A DNA stretch of 11,405 bases from an uncultured Holophagaceae bacterium (GTDB lineage Bacteria; Acidobacteriota; Holophagae; Holophagales; Holophagaceae), in contig CAIYNT010000333.1 in the NCBI GenBank assembly GCA_903927605.1, positions 1 to 11,405 of the forward strand. Reading direction: 5' to 3'. The notes under the pieces were generated by a model, which was given only the letters and a program-made list of their open reading frames with translations, did no database searches and was not told where the DNA came from. The position numbers were made by a program, and so were the translations under genes. Shown here in pieces: positions 3,990 through 11,405 of this stretch. Every line of letters starts with the position of its first letter. Position 1 is the first letter of the stretch.

Positions 3990-6968
3990 TCAGACCTCCA
4001 ATCCCGAGACTACAACCTCACACGCTACTCCCAGCTCTTTGAAGTGCTGAATACCACAACGAACCTTGTCTGCCTCTGAGTTACGCAACTTGAGGAAGTC
4101 CTTGGTGCTCTTGGTCTCTTTGACCAAGTAAAGAGTGGAGTCCTGGTGCTTCACAATGGCCCAGTCAGGGTTGTATTTCCCAACAGGGGTATCGATCTCG
4201 AACCAGCCGGGAAGCTTCACGAAAAGGCGTATGTCATCACGGCTGTCGAGAGTTTTGGCGAACTCCCGTTCAATCTCAGAGTCATAGACCACATATTCGT
4301 AGAGCGAGTGTTCGACTTTCTCCGCACTCAGGAAATTTACCAGTTCCTCGTTCTTGAAGAGCAACATTTCCCATTCGAAATTGGGTGTGGTTCCGGGGAT
4401 CCGCTCGTATTTGATCCCGTCCACCAGCATGCGATGGAGCACCGTCTTTAGGATGTGGGCGATCTCGTCCATGAAGCGCTGGGGGTTCGCGAAGAACTCT
4501 GTCAGGCGGCCGGAAGCCTTCAAGATGTGGACCAGGGTGGACCGTGTGAGTTCGGTCTCATTCTGCAGGTAGGCCAATAGGTCCGGAACGGGACGCGCAC
4601 CATACGGCACCACTTCTTCAGAAACACCAAGGGCCGTGGCCAACACCCCGCCTTTCTCCACCCGCAATTGCCCGGCCACGGTTCGGATCTTGGGGGCCTC
4701 GATGGTGGACATGCGTTTGATCTCATCCAGCGCTCGCTCCACCAGCTTGTCCGTCTTGAACTCCACACGATAGGTGGTCCTGGGCTTGATACGGTCCCAT
4801 AGTTCCTTGAAGTCCTCTGTGAGGACGATCTCCTTCTTCAGGCGGTTGGGGCCTTCCTGGGTATCCCGGCGGATGTGGCGCTCGATCTGGTATTCCGTGA
4901 GCAGATCCACCACCGCAGGCGCCATGTCCTGGAAGGTTGCTGGAAGATCTAGCGAGAACCCAGGTTTCTTGGGGTCAAAAGCAGGCTGGATGCGGTTTTG
5001 GTCATCAAGCATGCCCTTGGCTACCAGAGAACTTCGGATGGCCTCGGCCGATTCCTTTCCGAGGGGTTGCTCCTGCCCATCCACCACGCGGATCAGTCGG
5101 ATCAGTGCGGTAAGGGGAACCTTGCCGAAGGTGACGCCGCAATCCTCTTCATACTCCGTCTGCAGGGCCCGTGCGAAGTCTTCGTAGCTCTCGCTGGCCA
5201 TGACATAGAGTTTGTTGATCGAATCATCCCGCACGCGGCAACCATTCTGGTCCACGGGTAGGCGAAGGCCCCGACCAATCTCCTGGCGCTTGCGCAGGGC
5301 GCTACGGGCCTCGTTCAAGGTGCAGATCTGGAAGACATTCGGGTTGTCCCAGCCTTCGCGCAGGGCGGAGTGGCTGAAGATGAAGCGCAAGGGCTCATCC
5401 GAAGAAAGCAGTCGCTCCTTGTCCTTCATGATGAGGTTGTAGACCTCATCATCGGCCTGGGTGGCGCCGCTGGTGTCTTTCAGGACGCCTTTCTTGTCCT
5501 GGGCGAAGTAGCCGTTGTGCAGCTTCTCCACGGACTCCTGGAGCCAGGTCAGGCCTGAATAGCGCGCATCCTTCTTCAGATCAGCCAGCGTCTCCTCGAA
5601 GGCTGTGGCGAACTTGCCCTGGAGGGGTTGGCCATCCTCGCCATAGTCCCGATAGTTGGCGACGCGATCAATGAAGAACAGCGTCAGCACCTTGATGCCG
5701 CGGTCTCGAACCTGGAGTTCCTTCTGCAAGTGGCGCTCGATGGTCTTCCGGATCTGCGTGCGCCAGACATCGTCCCGCATGCCGCCGATTTCATCCCCCT
5801 CGCGCAGCACCCGCCCGTTGTTGAAGCGAATGAAGGCATTACCAGGCTCGGCGTTGATCTCGGCCACGGAAAACCCGTCCTGATAGCAGGCCCGCTCATC
5901 GGACAGGGCATAGAGGTCTGCGCCCTGCTTCACCGTGATCCCCTTTTCCTTGGGCCCTTCGGTGGTCTGCTTGTGGATGCGCAGTTTGGCCTTGATGCCC
6001 TTGGCGTAGTCAATTTTATCCACGCGGACGAAAGCATCGTTCGCCGCGCCCTCGGCTTTGGAGCTGGCTACGATGATCTGCTTCACTAGGCGCAATTCGA
6101 AGGCGCGGACGGGATCCAGGCGGTAGATGGGGTTGTAGAGATTTCGGTGCGTGGCGGAGTAGCGCAGGGTGCAAAGCGGGTTCAGGGCTTTGATGGCTTC
6201 CTGGGCCTTGTCCGTGGAATCCACGCTCTGGGGCTCGTCGATGATCACGATCGGGCGAGCTGCCTGCACGAACTCGATGGGCGCGTGTCCAGAAAGCTGA
6301 TTCATCTCCTTGTAGATCACGTTGCTCTTCTGCTCGTCTTCCGTGCCCGTGAAATTCTTGCGGAAGGCGTCAATGTTGATGACCAGGATTTGAAGCGTGT
6401 TGCTCACCGCGAACTGCCGCAGGCGACTCACATCCTTCGCGTTGTAGACGAAGTGTTCGCATGGCAGGTTGTCGTAGATCCCCCGCAGGTGGTCCCGCGT
6501 GATTTCCAGGTTCTTCAGCACACCTTCGCGAATGGCCACGCTGGGCACGACGATGATGAACTTCTGGAAACCATAGCGGCGGGACAGCTCGTAGATGGTC
6601 CGCAGATAGACATAGGTTTTCCCCGTGCCGGTTTCCATCTCGACCGAGAAGTGGGGGCAGGTTCGGGCGGTGTCGGCTTGGGCATCGAAGAGGTCCCAGA
6701 CCGCCAAAGGTGCCAATGCATCCGGCACCTCGATATCGTTTCGGAGCTGGACCGTGCGGGTATTCTCTCGAAGGCGATCTTCGTCCAGCAATAGGCGATT
6801 ACCAAGGCCCAGCTCGGTCTGCTCCTGCCCCTCGAACATCCCGCCCAGGTCCCCCTGGCGAATCACGCTGAAAATGGGGGCGCCGATGGGCTGGCCGTCG
6901 AAGAGGTCCACCACCGAGGCCACGGCATCGAGCTGGTAGGTCTGGTTGGCGTCGAACTGCAGTTTCAT
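3990..6968 (-). CDS. res: Type III restriction enzyme, Res subunit (helicase-nuclease)
   Basis: A full-length 992-residue type III Res protein. Together with Mod it translocates on or senses DNA using ATP and cuts when unmodified sites are met. The helicase core is complete: METGTGKT (111-118, Walker A), VIIDEPQS (241-248, the DEPQ box typical of Res rather than DEAD), the SAT motif III (271-273), REGWDNPNV (537-545, motif V) and RQEIGRGLRL (561-570, motif VI). The C-terminal nuclease is intact: Asp935 in KYNPDWAIV and Glu951-Thr-Lys953 in LVKETK form a PD-(D/E)XK site. The N-terminus (MKLQFDANQTYQLDAVASVV) is the usual Res start, supporting ATG 6968. The gene starts 2 bases after the AlbA_2 gene's stop and ends 3 bases before the HhH gene, so it is translated in a coupled series. 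No strong Shine-Dalgarno precedes it (AAAGACC is the best), consistent with coupling. I see no frameshift or missing motif. Confidence 0.95.
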   Translation of the reverse strand: MKLQFDANQTYQLDAVASVVDLFDGQPIGAPIFSVIRQGDLGGMFEGQEQTELGLGNRLLLDEDRLRENTRTVQLRNDIEVPDALAPLAVWDLFDAQADTARTCPHFSVEMETGTGKTYVYLRTIYELSRRYGFQKFIIVVPSVAIREGVLKNLEITRDHLRGIYDNLPCEHFVYNAKDVSRLRQFAVSNTLQILVINIDAFRKNFTGTEDEQKSNVIYKEMNQLSGHAPIEFVQAARPIVIIDEPQSVDSTDKAQEAIKALNPLCTLRYSATHRNLYNPIYRLDPVRAFELRLVKQIIVASSKAEGAANDAFVRVDKIDYAKGIKAKLRIHKQTTEGPKEKGITVKQGADLYALSDERACYQDGFSVAEINAEPGNAFIRFNNGRVLREGDEIGGMRDDVWRTQIRKTIERHLQKELQVRDRGIKVLTLFFIDRVANYRDYGEDGQPLQGKFATAFEETLADLKKDARYSGLTWLQESVEKLHNGYFAQDKKGVLKDTSGATQADDEVYNLIMKDKERLLSSDEPLRFIFSHSALREGWDNPNVFQICTLNEARSALRKRQEIGRGLRLPVDQNGCRVRDDSINKLYVMASESYEDFARALQTEYEEDCGVTFGKVPLTALIRLIRVVDGQEQPLGKESAEAIRSSLVAKGMLDDQNRIQPAFDPKKPGFSLDLPATFQDMAPAVVDLLTEYQIERHIRRDTQEGPNRLKKEIVLTEDFKELWDRIKPRTTYRVEFKTDKLVERALDEIKRMSTIEAPKIRTVAGQLRVEKGGVLATALGVSEEVVPYGARPVPDLLAYLQNETELTRSTLVHILKASGRLTEFFANPQRFMDEIAHILKTVLHRMLVDGIKYERIPGTTPNFEWEMLLFKNEELVNFLSAEKVEHSLYEYVVYDSEIEREFAKTLDSRDDIRLFVKLPGWFEIDTPVGKYNPDWAIVKHQDSTLYLVKETKSTKDFLKLRNSEADKVRCGIQHFKELGVACEVVVSGLEV

Positions 6969-6970
6969 GG

Positions 6971-8890
6971 TTATTGGTCTTTCGTTTGGTAGGCCTGCTC
7001 GGGATGATTCAATCGGTCCTCGTGAAGCAACCGAAGCGCCTTTTCGTCCACCATGGGGGACAAGAATCGGGATCGGAGATTCACAGGATCACGATTCAGC
7101 AGCTCTCCGAGTCTTCCAGCCGTCAGGAACCGCCCCTGGCAAAGGGACAGGATGGTCTCCCGCATCAAGGCCTCACTCACCTTCCCGGTGCTCCTGACTG
7201 GTGCGGCGAGCGTTTCCAAATGCGTTTGATCGGAGACTGTGAGGCCAGGCACCTCCTCCTGCCCCAAATGAATGGAGTCATCTGGCAAATGAATGGAGTC
7301 CGTGCCCACTTGAGAGGAGCCCCCCTCCGTTTGAATGGGGTCTGGCCCAATGGCGGCCTGTGCCGGTGGCTGGTTCGGGGCCTGGAATAGAGGACCTGCC
7401 GTATCCCTCCATTCCAGCCGGTATTGCGACCAGCGCCTTCGATTGTCGGAAACCAGCCAGCCGCGCTGACAGAGGCCCTGGAGTCCACGGGTGATGTCCA
7501 CCGGATGATCGGTGGCGAGTTCTTGCAGGCGGGTGTTCGAGACCCAACCCTCCAGCTGGGCGGTGGCCAGAGCTTGGACTTCCAGGGGCGAAAGGCTGTC
7601 GAACTCGGGGCCTAGGTGCTCTCGCAGCGTGGTGATGACCTCATCCGGGATGAGGCTCAACATGGGGAGGCTCAGGGACACGCGGTCGGGCTGATCCAGC
7701 AGCTCGATTCTGGGGGCACGCCAATGCCGGGTTCTCCAGCCAGAGCGGATCCTGTCCACGCCCGAACCGGCCTGCTCCCCGCCCCCCATCATCAGGAACA
7801 TCTTCTGGATCGCCTTGTTGCGGCACTCGCTGACGGCCCCTCGATGATATTGGGCCAGGGAAACCAGCAGCGTGCCAGGGTTCTCCATCACGAATTTGTC
7901 GGGATACCGCTCGATGACTACGCCGCCGGGCACGAAGTAATCCGCATGGATGAGCGCATTGACGAAGGCCTCCCGTAGCGCCTCGTGAGCGGGTGTTTCA
8001 TCCTGGCGAACCCCCTTGGACAGGTGGAAAGGCGAGGTGATGCCCGCCGATAGGCGAGGCCAAACCCGCTGGAAGAACTGGAAGAGATTCGCTTCCCAGG
8101 TGCCATCGGGATATTCGCGGTGCGTCCATCGCACGGTGGGATCTAGCTTCTCGCGGTAGTCGACGAAATACTCGGGCGCAGCCGCGATGTCTCGGATGGC
8201 CTGCTCATGACCGAACATGATCAGGCCCGCCAGCGTCAGACCTTCATCGCCGGTAGCTCGGTCCCGCCGCCAGCCACCTAGCTTCCCAAGCAGGGCCTTG
8301 TCGTCCAGGGCGAGCCAAGCATGGTCTCCCTTGGAAGAGCGGAACCGCTGGCGATACTGCGTGAGGCTGGGGGTATCAAGGTCCTCCATCCCGAAGTGGG
8401 TCAGGATTCGGCTGTCTACCGGCGCTTCGTCCGCGTCCGCGAGCATACGGCGCACTTCGACATCAAGGCAGTGATAGTCGCCTTCGTGGCGACGCTTGAA
8501 GGTGTTCCCGAAAGGATTGGGCCCAAGATAGACCGGGCGCTGGGTGCGACTGGCCCTGGGGATGGTGATGACGATCACCTCCACTCCTTCGACCAGCAAC
8601 ACGGTAATATCCTGCTCCGATAGCAGGTTCTGACTGACCTTCCCGCGGTCGTGGAGATTGTCCCAGAGCAGCTTCTGGTAATTGGCGATCTGTTCCCTAT
8701 TCAGGCCGTCAAATCGGACATGATCCCCATCCTCCCGCACACCCAAGACCACAGCGCCGCCCTCGGTATTGGCCATGGCACTGTAGGTTTCCCAGAGACT
8801 TCCCGGCAATCCACCCCTAGCGGACTTGAACTCCCAGTCCGTGTTCTCCCCAACCTGGGCTGCCTGAAGGACTTCAAACGCGGTGGTCAT
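6971..8890 (-). CDS. AlbA_2 (Schlafen-like) / GHKL ATPase / winged-helix protein
   Basis: This 639-residue protein has three parts. Residues about 13-140 form an AlbA_2 domain (PF04326 type): DWEFKSA with Glu20/Lys22, AMANTEGGAVVLGV (38-51) and the RPVYLGPNPFGNTFKRR end (118-134). Residues about 290-410 match the HATPase_c_4 region: EALREAFVNALIHADY (303-318) is its N-box, followed by MENPG (335-339) and GSGVDRI (375-381). Two winged-helix-like segments follow (about 430-490 and 575-639), the last with the family ending NHPEQAYQT (628-636). Between them lies a linker with four 7-residue repeats (516-543). Such proteins are usually called ATP-binding, RecG-like or transcriptional regulators; some AlbA_2 proteins act in phage defence. 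Its place between mod and res is not part of a minimal type III system. A sensor, regulator or extra effector role is inference. The start ATG 8890 follows GAGG by 5 bases; its stop is 2 bases from res. Confidence 0.88.
   Translation of the reverse strand: MTTAFEVLQAAQVGENTDWEFKSARGGLPGSLWETYSAMANTEGGAVVLGVREDGDHVRFDGLNREQIANYQKLLWDNLHDRGKVSQNLLSEQDITVLLVEGVEVIVITIPRASRTQRPVYLGPNPFGNTFKRRHEGDYHCLDVEVRRMLADADEAPVDSRILTHFGMEDLDTPSLTQYRQRFRSSKGDHAWLALDDKALLGKLGGWRRDRATGDEGLTLAGLIMFGHEQAIRDIAAAPEYFVDYREKLDPTVRWTHREYPDGTWEANLFQFFQRVWPRLSAGITSPFHLSKGVRQDETPAHEALREAFVNALIHADYFVPGGVVIERYPDKFVMENPGTLLVSLAQYHRGAVSECRNKAIQKMFLMMGGGEQAGSGVDRIRSGWRTRHWRAPRIELLDQPDRVSLSLPMLSLIPDEVITTLREHLGPEFDSLSPLEVQALATAQLEGWVSNTRLQELATDHPVDITRGLQGLCQRGWLVSDNRRRWSQYRLEWRDTAGPLFQAPNQPPAQAAIGPDPIQTEGGSSQVGTDSIHLPDDSIHLGQEEVPGLTVSDQTHLETLAAPVRSTGKVSEALMRETILSLCQGRFLTAGRLGELLNRDPVNLRSRFLSPMVDEKALRLLHEDRLNHPEQAYQTKDQ
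7262..7345 (-). repeat. Four tandem 21-bp repeats (7 residues each) in the AlbA_2 gene linker
   Basis: Related 15-mers begin at 7265, 7286, 7307 and 7328, exactly 21 bases apart. The first two (CAAATGAATGGAGTC on the plus strand) are identical; the fourth differs at 3 positions; the second-last is the most diverged. On the coding strand the units read PDPIQTE, GGSSQVG, TDSIHLP, DDSIHLG. The period keeps the frame, so unit number can vary without breaking the protein. Confidence 0.85.
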
Positions 8891-8897
8891 GAGCGCC

Positions 8898-10778
8898 TCA
8901 TACCGTCAGGAACTTGGCGACGCCCTTGGTCTTGAAGATCTGGACGGCATTGGTCTTGAGTTGGTCGTTGCCCGCGAAGCCCTCGTCCAGGCATACCACG
9001 CATTCCGGCGTGAAGTCGGCCATGGCGCGGATCAGGTCCAGGCTCAGATCCCGCTCCAGGCAGACCAGCATTCCGTTCCCGGCCACGCCGAAAACCTCGT
9101 GCCCGGCCAAAGAGAGCGCCTCGACGGGCGTCGTGAGGGGGAAGCCCCGCTTCAACAGAATCTCGAATAGCAGATCCTGGTTGCTACGGCCTTCCTTGAG
9201 GTGGTCAATGAATAGCTCAAGCTGTTGGACCAGGGCTCCAGACTCGTGGGAGATCTCTGCATCCCAAGGCTTAAAATTGGAATCCGCAAGTTTGAACACC
9301 CGAAAGCCTAAGTCTTGTTTAGTCACGTCTTCCTTAATCAATTCTCCATCAGTGAAAACAGCCTCAGTATCCAACTTTTTGATGACTCGTCGGACTCGTT
9401 CCTTGGTGATGTCAACTATGGTTGGGTAATCATCGCGCCCTGTCGGTTCTGGAAGCTGAACCAATACAAAATGCCTATCCCCACCATCTAAATTGTTCTG
9501 CTCCAACACTGCCTGCCCTGTCGTGCCTGAACCTGCAAAGAAATCCATGTAGATTCCTGAAGGGTCTCCAGATATTTCGATCATTCTACGAATTAGACGA
9601 CTTGGCTTGGGAGAATCAAAGACGTCGGCTTGGAATAGGTTACCAAGCTCAGTAGTTCCCTCCTGTGTATGTCCAACTTCTGAATATCCCCAGATCGTTC
9701 GTGGGACAACCTTATCCATTTCATTTAAAAACAACTTGATTCTAGGGAAACGTGCACGCCCTTCAGTGCCCCAATAAAGCCTGCCCTCTGAGATGAAACG
9801 ATCTGTAACTTCTTTAGCATATTTCCAGACAGCCGTTTCTTTAGGCCATATTAACTCATCAGTAGTTGGATTTTTAATGGGGTAGTAAAGATTTGGACGT
9901 TCATCTTTGCTTTTTCCGCAAGTATAGGTGGCAGAGTTCCAAACTCCACGTGGATCAGCATCAGGATTCCTATAATAAGCAGTTTGGGTTTCATTGCGTT
10001 CTAATCGCTGCGGTCTCCAAATTTCCTTTCTCTTGGCATAAATAAGAATAATATCGTGATCGCTGCTAAACCATTTTGCATCATTAGCTGGAGATACCTT
10101 TTTTTGCCAAGTTACAGAGGTAATAAAATTTTCCTCTCCAAATATCTCGTTACAAAGTTTCCTTAAATTATCATCTTCAGAATTATCGATTGTAATGAAT
10201 ATAACTCCATCTTCACGCAACAAATTCCTAGCAAGATATAACCTTGGATACATCATGTTCATCCACTTGGAGTGGAATCTACCATCCGTATCCACGTTGG
10301 TCCCAAACTTCCTACCTTGGGCATCAGCTTGCCCCGTGTATTCCAGATAGGTCTGAAGGGACTCACTGTAGTTGTCTGGATAAATGAAATCGTTGCCGGT
10401 GTTGTAGGGCGGATCGATATAGATCATTTTCACCCGACCTAGATAGGACTTTTGTAGCAGTTTGAGCACCTCAAGGTTGTCCCCTTCGATGATCAAATTC
10501 CCCGTGGTGTTGAAGTTGACGCTCTCCTCTGCGCAGGGCCGCAGAGTGCCCATGCTCGGGGCCTGGATGGTCTTGAAGCAGTCAGCCTTCCCCGGCCAGT
10601 GCATGCCATAGCGCTCCTTGCCCGTATCCACTGTCTCGCCCAGCACGAGCTTCAAGCGGTCGAAGTCAATCTTCCCGCCCTCCGTGCAAATCTCGGGGAA
10701 GAGGCGTATCAGCTCCTGGTGCTTCTCTTCGCTCAGGTTCAGGGATTTCAGGTCCAGCTTCTCAGGGGCTTGGGGCAT
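8898..10778 (-). CDS. mod: Type III DNA adenine methyltransferase, Mod subunit
   Basis: This 626-residue protein is a beta-class amino-methyltransferase, which would methylate adenine in a short asymmetric site and supply sequence recognition to Res. The catalytic motif DPPY is at 122-125 (in IYIDPPYNTGNDF), before the AdoMet-binding FFAGSG at 413-418; this order defines the beta class of type III Mod. The region between (about 220-385) is the target recognition domain. The C-terminus (FEILLKRGFPLTTPVEAL, then CLDEGFAGNDQLKTNA) is the typical Mod tail that contacts Res. Length is usual for Mod. ATG 10778 has AAGGA 5 bases upstream; the upstream helicase gene's stop is 13 bases away, and the AlbA_2 start lies 7 bases after its own stop. 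Both catalytic motifs are intact. The middle of the gene is strikingly AT-rich compared with its ends (see the separate entry), implying recombination. No simple repeat that would give phase variation is seen. Confidence 0.95.
   Translation of the reverse strand: MPQAPEKLDLKSLNLSEEKHQELIRLFPEICTEGGKIDFDRLKLVLGETVDTGKERYGMHWPGKADCFKTIQAPSMGTLRPCAEESVNFNTTGNLIIEGDNLEVLKLLQKSYLGRVKMIYIDPPYNTGNDFIYPDNYSESLQTYLEYTGQADAQGRKFGTNVDTDGRFHSKWMNMMYPRLYLARNLLREDGVIFITIDNSEDDNLRKLCNEIFGEENFITSVTWQKKVSPANDAKWFSSDHDIILIYAKRKEIWRPQRLERNETQTAYYRNPDADPRGVWNSATYTCGKSKDERPNLYYPIKNPTTDELIWPKETAVWKYAKEVTDRFISEGRLYWGTEGRARFPRIKLFLNEMDKVVPRTIWGYSEVGHTQEGTTELGNLFQADVFDSPKPSRLIRRMIEISGDPSGIYMDFFAGSGTTGQAVLEQNNLDGGDRHFVLVQLPEPTGRDDYPTIVDITKERVRRVIKKLDTEAVFTDGELIKEDVTKQDLGFRVFKLADSNFKPWDAEISHESGALVQQLELFIDHLKEGRSNQDLLFEILLKRGFPLTTPVEALSLAGHEVFGVAGNGMLVCLERDLSLDLIRAMADFTPECVVCLDEGFAGNDQLKTNAVQIFKTKGVAKFLTV
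9270..10260 (-). other. Low-GC insert inside mod (target recognition region)
   Basis: By hand count, GC is 35% at 9841-9900, 35% at 10081-10140 and 25% at 10141-10200, against 67% at 9001-9060 and 62% at 10621-10680. The low-GC block covers roughly residues 173-503 of Mod, including the predicted target recognition domain and the FFAGSG motif but not DPPY. Edges are approximate (about 50% GC at 10261-10320). It looks like a foreign segment swapped into a GC-rich gene without breaking the frame. Confidence 0.75.
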
Positions 10779-10791
10779 GGGGATCCTTAGG

Positions 10792-11405
10792 TCAGTTCAG
10801 AGTCCAGCGCAGTATGAACAGGTTCTCGTATTCCGTGGTCTGGGTCAGTCGTCTGGATATCTCGTCCAAAACTGCGTCCTTTTGGCGATCCACATCTCGG
10901 CTTGCGGCATCGAATGCCCGCCAAGCCTCGTCAGGTTTACTTTCCAGAGTTCGAATCTCTCGCTGACGTTCAAGCTTCTCTGGAAGAGTGGGGGCCTGCC
11001 GGGCACCCCTACGAGCTTCCTTTAGGCGGTCGTCAAGGTCTGCCAACTCTGACTTGAGAGAGGTCCGCCGGTCTTCCGCCCAGCGATCCAGCTTGTCCAT
11101 CTCCTGGTCGAACCACCGACCATTTCGCCCGGCCTGGTCTGCCAGCAACTCCTGGCGGGATTGGAGACTGGCCTCTTCAAGTCTTGCCCTAGGCACGTCC
11201 GTGGCCTGCACAGAGCCCTTCACCGTTCCTGGCAAGTCGAAGAGCCTGCGGCATTGGTCTTCTGCCAACCAGACCCCGTCCTGGAAGCATCCCACCAAGA
11301 CGAGGTGATCTTCCGGCTCGATGGCGCTTTGGGTGAAGCGGGAGCATGCCACCCATCCGCTCTTCCCTCGCATGGGCTCCAAGATGGAGATCTTCTTGGC
11401 CGCCA
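10792..11405 (-). CDS. C-terminus of a large SNF2/HepA-like helicase protein (cut at the window edge)
   Basis: About 203 residues are visible; the frame stays open to the right edge (AAKKISILEPMRGKSGW...), so the start lies outside and the TTG at 11382 need not be a real start. The visible part has no helicase motifs. It starts with a beta-rich stretch ending in a WLAEDQCRRL-like segment, then a charged, coiled-coil-like helix (about 80-180 from the visible start: EMDKLDRWAEDRRTSLKSEL, DRLKEARRGA) and the end NLFILRWTLN. This ending, a coiled coil followed by an 'LF-x-(I/L)-RW' tail, is what I know from long helicase-related proteins encoded next to type III-like mod genes, including the DrmD helicase of class 1 DISARM. 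The assignment rests on that tail and on position just before mod. Its stop is 13 bases from the mod start, so it is the upstream member of the operon. Confidence 0.65.
   Translation of the reverse strand, partial: AAKKISILEPMRGKSGWVACSRFTQSAIEPEDHLVLVGCFQDGVWLAEDQCRRLFDLPGTVKGSVQATDVPRARLEEASLQSRQELLADQAGRNGRWFDQEMDKLDRWAEDRRTSLKSELADLDDRLKEARRGARQAPTLPEKLERQREIRTLESKPDEAWRAFDAASRDVDRQKDAVLDEISRRLTQTTEYENLFILRWTLN

Noticed and set aside
6147..6794. 215-codon open frame on the plus strand inside res
   Set aside because: Antisense shadow of a well-conserved helicase region in a GC-rich gene; no ribosome site or recognisable domain.
7262..7345. CRISPR-like array
   Set aside because: The 21-bp units are contiguous without spacers and encode an in-frame heptapeptide repeat.
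11380..11382. TTG as true start of the rightmost gene
   Set aside because: The frame stays open upstream to the window edge with protein-like sequence (AAKKISILEP), and the protein family is far longer than 196 residues.
8898..11405. Class 1 DISARM system
   Set aside because: An SNF2-like tail next to an adenine methylase is suggestive, but drmA, drmB and drmC are not seen, and a genuine type III Res subunit is present.

Overview
The window looks like an accessory (mobile or defence-island) stretch of a bacterial genome. Most of it is GC-rich, genes are tightly packed, and starts are led by AGGAG-type Shine-Dalgarno sites. No rRNA, tRNA, integrase, transposase, CRISPR array or housekeeping gene is visible, so the host cannot be named from this sequence; a GC-rich Gram-negative is a plausible guess only.

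Left part, bases 1-3589, plus strand: the tail of an unrecognised gene, a 23-codon small ORF, a DUF932 (phage/plasmid-related, TIGR03299-like) gene, a PD-(D/E)XK exonuclease-like gene with a Cas4/AddB-style set of four cysteines, an overlapping gene from a phage/mobile-element family that I suspect is a recombination partner (for example a single-strand annealing protein), and an 83-residue Ala/Ser/Lys-rich protein built of two diverged 28-residue repeats. Intrinsic-terminator-like hairpins lie just upstream of four of these genes, so each transcription unit is bounded by hairpins and reads into its own start only a few to tens of bases later. This resembles a phage- or ICE-type recombination module.

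Right part, bases 3600-11405, minus strand: a compact operon read from right to left. It holds the C-terminus of a large SNF2/HepA-like helicase (cut by the window edge), a type III (beta-class) adenine methyltransferase Mod, an AlbA_2/Schlafen-like protein with a GHKL-type ATPase region and winged-helix tail, a complete type III Res subunit (helicase plus PD-(D/E)XK nuclease), and a 128-residue helix-hairpin-helix protein. Gaps between genes are 2 to 13 bases, implying one transcript and coupled translation. The promoter lies beyond the right edge. I read it as an expanded type III restriction-modification (phage defence) system: Mod marks self DNA, Mod plus Res cut unmodified DNA, and the helicase, AlbA_2 and HhH proteins are accessory subunits of unproven role.

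The main points for a second look are the five-gene expanded type III operon; the HhH-only protein coupled to res; a sharp low-GC insert covering the target-recognition part of mod; a four-unit, 21-bp minisatellite in the AlbA_2 gene; the terminator-before-gene layout of the left module; and the Fe-S nuclease plus putative annealing partner. The two modules meet tail to tail with 10 bases between stop codons.
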